Made by a program: the position numbers and the translations under genes. 36,068 bases of DNA, from assembly GCF_029212645.1 (NCBI RefSeq), contig NZ_JARGND010000004.1, forward strand, positions 1-36,068. Reading direction: 5' to 3'. This document shows, in pieces, positions 32,496-36,068 of this stretch. Positions within the stretch are counted from its first letter, which is position 1. Each line of letters starts with the position of its first letter. The notes beneath the pieces are model-generated. The model was not told the DNA's origin. It saw nothing but the letters and a program-made list of their open reading frames with translations, and did not search any database. The stretch comes from Vannielia sp. Lineage in GTDB: Bacteria > Pseudomonadota > Alphaproteobacteria > Rhodobacterales > Rhodobacteraceae.

Positions 32496-33549
32496 GGCCG
32501 TGCAGAGACCGCTGCGGATTGCCACCTACAATGTGGAGTGGTTTGACGCGCTGTTTGATGACGAGGGGATGCCGATCGCCGATGAAGTGTGGTCGCGCCG
32601 CTATGACGTGACCCGCGCGGCGCAGCTTGAGGCGCTTGGCATCGTGTTCACGGCGCTCGATGCCGATGCGGTGCTGGTGGTTGAGGCGCCTGACCACGGC
32701 AAGAACGGGCGCACGATGATGGCGCTGGAAGCCTTTGCCAAGCTGTTTGATCTGCGCGCGCGCAAGGCGCTGGTGGGCTTTGCGAATGACACCCAGCAAG
32801 AGATTGCGCTGCTTTACGACCCGGATGTGATTGCGGCCCGCCATGTGCCGATGGGCGAGGAAACCGGCAAGAAAGGCTCAAAGGACGCGCCGCGATTTGA
32901 CAGCGTGTTCCGGATTGATCTGGATATTGACGCCCGCGAGGATTTGGTGCGCTTTTCCAAGCCGCCGCTGGAGGTGGAGCTGCGGGTGGCGGGGGAGGTG
33001 ATCCACCTGATCGGGGTGCATATCAAATCAAAGGCGCCGCATGGCGCGGGCACCGCCGAGGAGGCGACCCGCATATCCATTGCCAATCGGCGCAAGCAGT
33101 TGGCGCAATCAATCTGGCTGCGCCGGAGGGTGGAGGCGCATCTGGAAAGGGGCCACAAGCTGATCGTGCTGGGCGATTTCAACGATGGTCCGGGGCTGGA
33201 TGAATATGAGGCGCTGTTTGGCCGCTCGGGGCTGGAAATTGTGCTGGGGGTGGATGCGCCCGGGCATTTGCGGCTGGTGGACCCGCACGCGCGACGGGCG
33301 CTTTCGGGCGGGTATTTGCAGGCGCATGACACGTCGGCAAGGTTTTATATCCACGAGGAAAAGCGGTATCTGACGGCGCTGCTCGACTATGTGATGCTGT
33401 CGCGCAACCTGAGCGATCAGGCGTTGGAGTGGCGCATTTGGCACCCGTTTGACGACCCGCGCTGTTACTCGGTGCCAGAGCTGCGCGAGGCACTGTTGAT
33501 GGCCTCTGATCACTTCCCGGTTTCGGTTGATCTGCTGCCGGGGCTTTGA
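32488..33549 (+). CDS. Endonuclease/exonuclease/phosphatase family protein
   Basis: A metal-dependent phosphoesterase fold of 353 residues. Motifs appear in order: RIATYNVEWFDALF, ADAVLVVEAPDHGKN (acidic metal ligand), HLIGVHIKSKAPHG, KLIVLGDFNDGPGLDEYE, LDYVMLSRNL and SDHFPVSVDLL with the catalytic Asp-His. I choose GTG 32488 (GGAAGAGA upstream), which overlaps the J-domain gene by eight bases; TTG 32485 is an alternative. The substrate may be nucleic acid or a phospho-lipid or -sugar and cannot be told from sequence. No signal peptide is seen. Confidence 0.88.
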   Translation: MTEAVQRPLRIATYNVEWFDALFDDEGMPIADEVWSRRYDVTRAAQLEALGIVFTALDADAVLVVEAPDHGKNGRTMMALEAFAKLFDLRARKALVGFANDTQQEIALLYDPDVIAARHVPMGEETGKKGSKDAPRFDSVFRIDLDIDAREDLVRFSKPPLEVELRVAGEVIHLIGVHIKSKAPHGAGTAEEATRISIANRRKQLAQSIWLRRRVEAHLERGHKLIVLGDFNDGPGLDEYEALFGRSGLEIVLGVDAPGHLRLVDPHARRALSGGYLQAHDTSARFYIHEEKRYLTALLDYVMLSRNLSDQALEWRIWHPFDDPRCYSVPELREALLMASDHFPVSVDLLPGL

Positions 33550-33579
33550 ACGACTCGGGCGAGCGCCTATATTCATGCC

Positions 33580-34023
33580 ATGAAACAGATTTGCGCCGCC
33601 GCCCTCATCGCCCTGCTTGCCACGCCTGCGCTGGCTGAAACGGTGCGCCCCCGCCCCCTGGATTCGCAAGAGACCGAACGCGCCGAGCCGCGCGAGGACG
33701 GCGATATGGAGGAGGGGTTCAACCTTGTAGAAAAGGGGCTGACGCTGTTTTTCAAGGGGTTGGCGGAGGAGATGGAGCCAGCGCTGCAAGATATGGCCCG
33801 CGAAATGGAGCCTGCCTTGAAGCGGCTGGCCGAAGAATTGGGGCCGGTGCTGGCCGATCTTTCGGAGATGATTGACGAGATTGACCGCTACCATCCGCCC
33901 GAAAAGCTGCCCAATGGCGATATTATCCTGCGCCGGAAAACCGAAAATGATCCGGCACCGGATGGGCCGCTTGAAAAAATTTACCCCAGGCCGATTGATC
34001 CCGACGGCGAGATCGAGCTTTGA
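33580..34023 (+). CDS. Small exported helical protein
   Basis: A 147-residue protein with a signal peptide (MKQICAAALIALLATPALA before ETV). The mature part has a long amphipathic stretch with repeated acidic-hydrophobic segments (EEMEPALQDMAREMEPALKR, then LAEELGPVLADLSEMIDEID) and ends RYHPPEKLPNGDIILRRKTE. Similar short proteins in Rhodobacterales are often mislabelled AAA+ ATPases; no nucleotide-binding motif is present. It is convergent with ppx, 13 bp apart. The function is unknown. Confidence 0.8.
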   Translation: MKQICAAALIALLATPALAETVRPRPLDSQETERAEPREDGDMEEGFNLVEKGLTLFFKGLAEEMEPALQDMAREMEPALKRLAEELGPVLADLSEMIDEIDRYHPPEKLPNGDIILRRKTENDPAPDGPLEKIYPRPIDPDGEIEL

Positions 34024-34036
34024 GGGCTTTGCGGGG

Positions 34037-35578
34037 TTAATCGCCCGCCAGGCGCACCTCGGTTTCGCACTCAAGCGCGGCGGCGAGTGACATGAAGCGC
34101 GCCTCGGCGACCTCGCCATAAAGATCGGCGGCGGCGCGGGGCAGGATGAGGCGCAACTGGCGCTTTTTGGAGCGGTAATCGAGGCGGCCCATATGATCGG
34201 GGTTGTTGGCGGAGAACATCGCCCCAAAGCGCATGGCCTTGCCCAGAACAGCCGCCTGATGGCGGTCCTTCTCGGGCAGCCGCTCGACCATTTCCAGCAG
34301 GTGGCCCGAAGGCTCGGCATTGCGGTAGCGGTGCAGCAGCGCGAGGCCCACAAACACCCGACCGGGATGATCAATGCCGCCAAGGTTGGAGCGGGTGGCG
34401 TTATCAAAGCAGATTTCACCGCGATAATCGGGGTGGGCGCGCCAGCTGACATCATGCAGCAGGCAGGCGGCGCGAATCAGGCGGCGGCGCTCATCACGAG
34501 TGCGCCGGAACAGCGGGCTGACAAATTCGTAAAGGGTGTTGCCAAAGCCGGGCATCCGCGCGCTTTGGGCTTCGTTGAAGTGGCAGGCCTCGATCAGCGG
34601 ATCACGGGCGCGGATCATCTCGGACATTTGCTCATAAAGCATGCCCTCGCGGATGCCGTAGGCGGAAATCCAGATTTCGCGCGTGCCGAAGGCTTTCATC
34701 AGCCGCCGCAGCACCTCTCCGGCGATGGGAACCAGCGCGATCCGCGCCGCAGACAGGCCCGCCTCGCGGCGCAGCACTTCAAAGTCCTTGCCCTTCAGCC
34801 AATCAAGCGTTTTGCGGGCCTGGGCCGGGGTCATGTGATAATCGTGCAGCACGGCGAGCGGGTAGCCGCGACGGTGCATATCAAGCTTGGCGATGGCCCG
34901 CCACGAGCCGCCCACGAGATAAAGCCGCTTGTGTTTGGGGATTTCGGCGGTGAGGCGGGCGAGAACCTGATCAATCTCGGCCCGGCGGGCCTTGCGACCG
35001 CCCTTGATGGTTTTGAGCCTCAGCGGGCCAAGCGAGGTGGAGGCGCAGGGGCCAACACCGGTGCCATCAAGCAGCGCCAGTTCCATCGACGAGCCGCCGA
35101 TATCGCAGGCCAGACCGGCGGCGCCGGGCCAGCCAAGCAGCACGCCCTGGGCCGACAGGCGCGCCTCCTCTTCACCGCTCACCACATAAACAACGAGGCC
35201 GGTGCTTTGCTCGATTTCCTCGCAGAACGAGGGGCCATCCTCGGCGTTGCGAACGGCGGCGGTGGCGGCGGCGGTGAGGGTGGGGATTCCCATGCCCTCG
35301 GCCAGCGTCACGAAGCGGCGCACGGCGGCAAGGGCGCGTTGGCGGCCCTCCGGGTTGAGCCGCCCGGTTTCCCCCATGCCCGCGCCAAGCCCGCACATGA
35401 CCTTTTCGTTGAAAAAATACGCCGGGCTGCGCGCCGCGCCGTCAAAGATCACAAGGCGAACGGAGTTTGAGCCGATGTCGATCACCCCAACCCGAGACAG
35501 CGCCTGCGCTTCGGGATGGTCATAAATCGGTCGGCCAAAAGGGCCCCAGTTGCGCTGTTGCTCGGCTGATCCGTCCAT
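34037..35578 (-). CDS. ppx: Exopolyphosphatase / guanosine pentaphosphate phosphatase (Ppx/GppA)
   Basis: Hydrolyses polyphosphate and/or pppGpp. The 513-residue protein starts at ATG 35576-35578 (GGGGGAT upstream). The actin-like ATPase core shows GVIDIGSNSVRLVIFDGAAR, AAVRNAEDGPSFCEEIEQST, YVVSGEEEARLSAQGVLLGW, CDIGGSSMELALLDG and LYLVGGSWRAIAKLDMHRRG. The C-terminal part is the HD-like helical domain (AACLLHDVSWRAHPDYRGE). It follows ppk by 58 bp on the same strand, forming the classic polyphosphate pair. Whether pppGpp is also a substrate cannot be judged. Confidence 0.94.
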   Translation of the reverse strand: MDGSAEQQRNWGPFGRPIYDHPEAQALSRVGVIDIGSNSVRLVIFDGAARSPAYFFNEKVMCGLGAGMGETGRLNPEGRQRALAAVRRFVTLAEGMGIPTLTAAATAAVRNAEDGPSFCEEIEQSTGLVVYVVSGEEEARLSAQGVLLGWPGAAGLACDIGGSSMELALLDGTGVGPCASTSLGPLRLKTIKGGRKARRAEIDQVLARLTAEIPKHKRLYLVGGSWRAIAKLDMHRRGYPLAVLHDYHMTPAQARKTLDWLKGKDFEVLRREAGLSAARIALVPIAGEVLRRLMKAFGTREIWISAYGIREGMLYEQMSEMIRARDPLIEACHFNEAQSARMPGFGNTLYEFVSPLFRRTRDERRRLIRAACLLHDVSWRAHPDYRGEICFDNATRSNLGGIDHPGRVFVGLALLHRYRNAEPSGHLLEMVERLPEKDRHQAAVLGKAMRFGAMFSANNPDHMGRLDYRSKKRQLRLILPRAAADLYGEVAEARFMSLAAALECETEVRLAGD

Positions 35579-35636
35579 GGTTATCCCCCGGTGTTGGCAA
35601 CCGCCCCTCAGTGATAGAGGGCGCGGGCAGGCGAGG

Positions 35637-36068
35637 TCAATCTTTCGCGTGAGTGAGCTCGGGCACATCTGCCGCCCCAGCCGATCCGCGCCCCGAAAGG
35701 GAGGGGTTTTCCATGAAGAACCGGTGGCAACTGAACAGCTGGGTGTCTTTGGTGATTGGCGGGCGGGTGAAGCTGCCATCGGGCTGCATGACCCAGCTTT
35801 GCGCGGTATCGGCCATGTTGGCGGCCATCACCTGCTCGGTGATCTGCGCCTTCACGGTGGCATTGGTGCATTCCACCAGCGTTTCGACCCGGCGATTGAG
35901 GTTGCGGCCCATCCAATCGGCCGAGGAAATGAACACGCGCGCCTTTTTGGAGGGCAGCCCGTGGCCATTGCCAAAACAGACGATGCGCGAGTGCTCAAGA
36001 AACCGCCCGACGATGGATTTGACCCGAATATTGCCGCTAAGCCCCGCGATTCCGGGGCGCAGCCCGCA
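35637..36068 (-). CDS. ppk1: Polyphosphate kinase, C-terminal part (cut by window edge)
   Basis: Polyphosphate kinase makes polyphosphate from ATP. The last 143 codons are present and the rest lies beyond the right edge. Conserved elements are [37 protein letters not shown] and [20 protein letters not shown], all typical of the PPK1 C-terminal domains that carry the phosphate-binding arginines. It lies upstream of ppx on the same strand, so polyphosphate synthesis and breakdown genes are probably co-transcribed. Confidence 0.96.
   Translation of the reverse strand, partial: CGLRPGIAGLSGNIRVKSIVGRFLEHSRIVCFGNGHGLPSKKARVFISSADWMGRNLNRRVETLVECTNATVKAQITEQVMAANMADTAQSWVMQPDGSFTRPPITKDTQLFSCHRFFMENPSLSGRGSAGAADVPELTHAKD

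Noticed and set aside
1..36068. CRISPR arrays, tRNA or rRNA genes, prophage or transposase genes
   Set aside because: I saw no regularly spaced direct repeats, no tRNA-like cloverleaf with CCA end, and no integrase or transposase motifs in any translated frame.

Overview
The window looks like an ordinary, gene-dense stretch of chromosome from an alphaproteobacterium, most probably Rhodobacterales (the Roseobacter/Rhodobacter group). The reasons are high G+C, a ctaC-ctaB-ctaG-ctaE cluster that lacks ctaD, a ScfR-type regulator (PccR) beside pccB, and several small proteins of a kind usual in that order. I see no phage genes, transposase, CRISPR array, rRNA or tRNA.

Layout. Positions 1-3537 (minus strand) hold the 5' part of topA, then dprA and tldD. 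Positions 3734-8047 (plus) form a cytochrome c oxidase operon: subunit II, haem O synthase, a tiny membrane protein, the Cox11/CtaG copper chaperone, subunit III and SURF1. It continues into thrC, an M16 peptidase and a GNAT acetyltransferase with overlapping stop and start codons, then a secreted metallo-hydrolase-fold protein, an FAD-linked 2-hydroxyacid dehydrogenase and an Hsp70-like ATPase (to 15081). Next come apt and a small HdeA-like exported protein (minus), a SulP anion transporter (plus), lysC (minus) and a YdcH-like protein (plus).

Positions 19738-31335 form a propionyl-CoA assimilation region. It holds pccR (minus), a Bcr/CflA-type exporter (minus), pccB, four small genes (two of them tiny lipoproteins), pccA, a small membrane protein overlapping the pccA stop, a DUF4174 protein (minus) and methylmalonyl-CoA mutase. 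PccA and PccB together would carboxylate propionyl-CoA, and the mutase would yield succinyl-CoA. TTTGCAAA palindromes, the reported PccR recognition motif, lie upstream of both pccB and pccR.

The end of the window holds a TerB/J-domain protein, an endonuclease/phosphatase-fold protein, an exported helical protein, and a ppk-ppx pair (minus; ppk cut by the edge).

The non-coding content is the least ordinary part. There is a 108-nt palindromic mosaic element resembling rhizobial RIME repeats after the mutase. A decayed inverted copy of it overlaps the sulP stop codon. A 23-nt hairpin repeat occurs twice, there are clear intrinsic terminators on both sides of a tiny lipoprotein gene, and there is an apparent deletion remnant of a small gene. 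I found no wholly new system. The best candidates for unstudied biology are the small genes embedded between pccB and pccA and the gene coupled to pccA.
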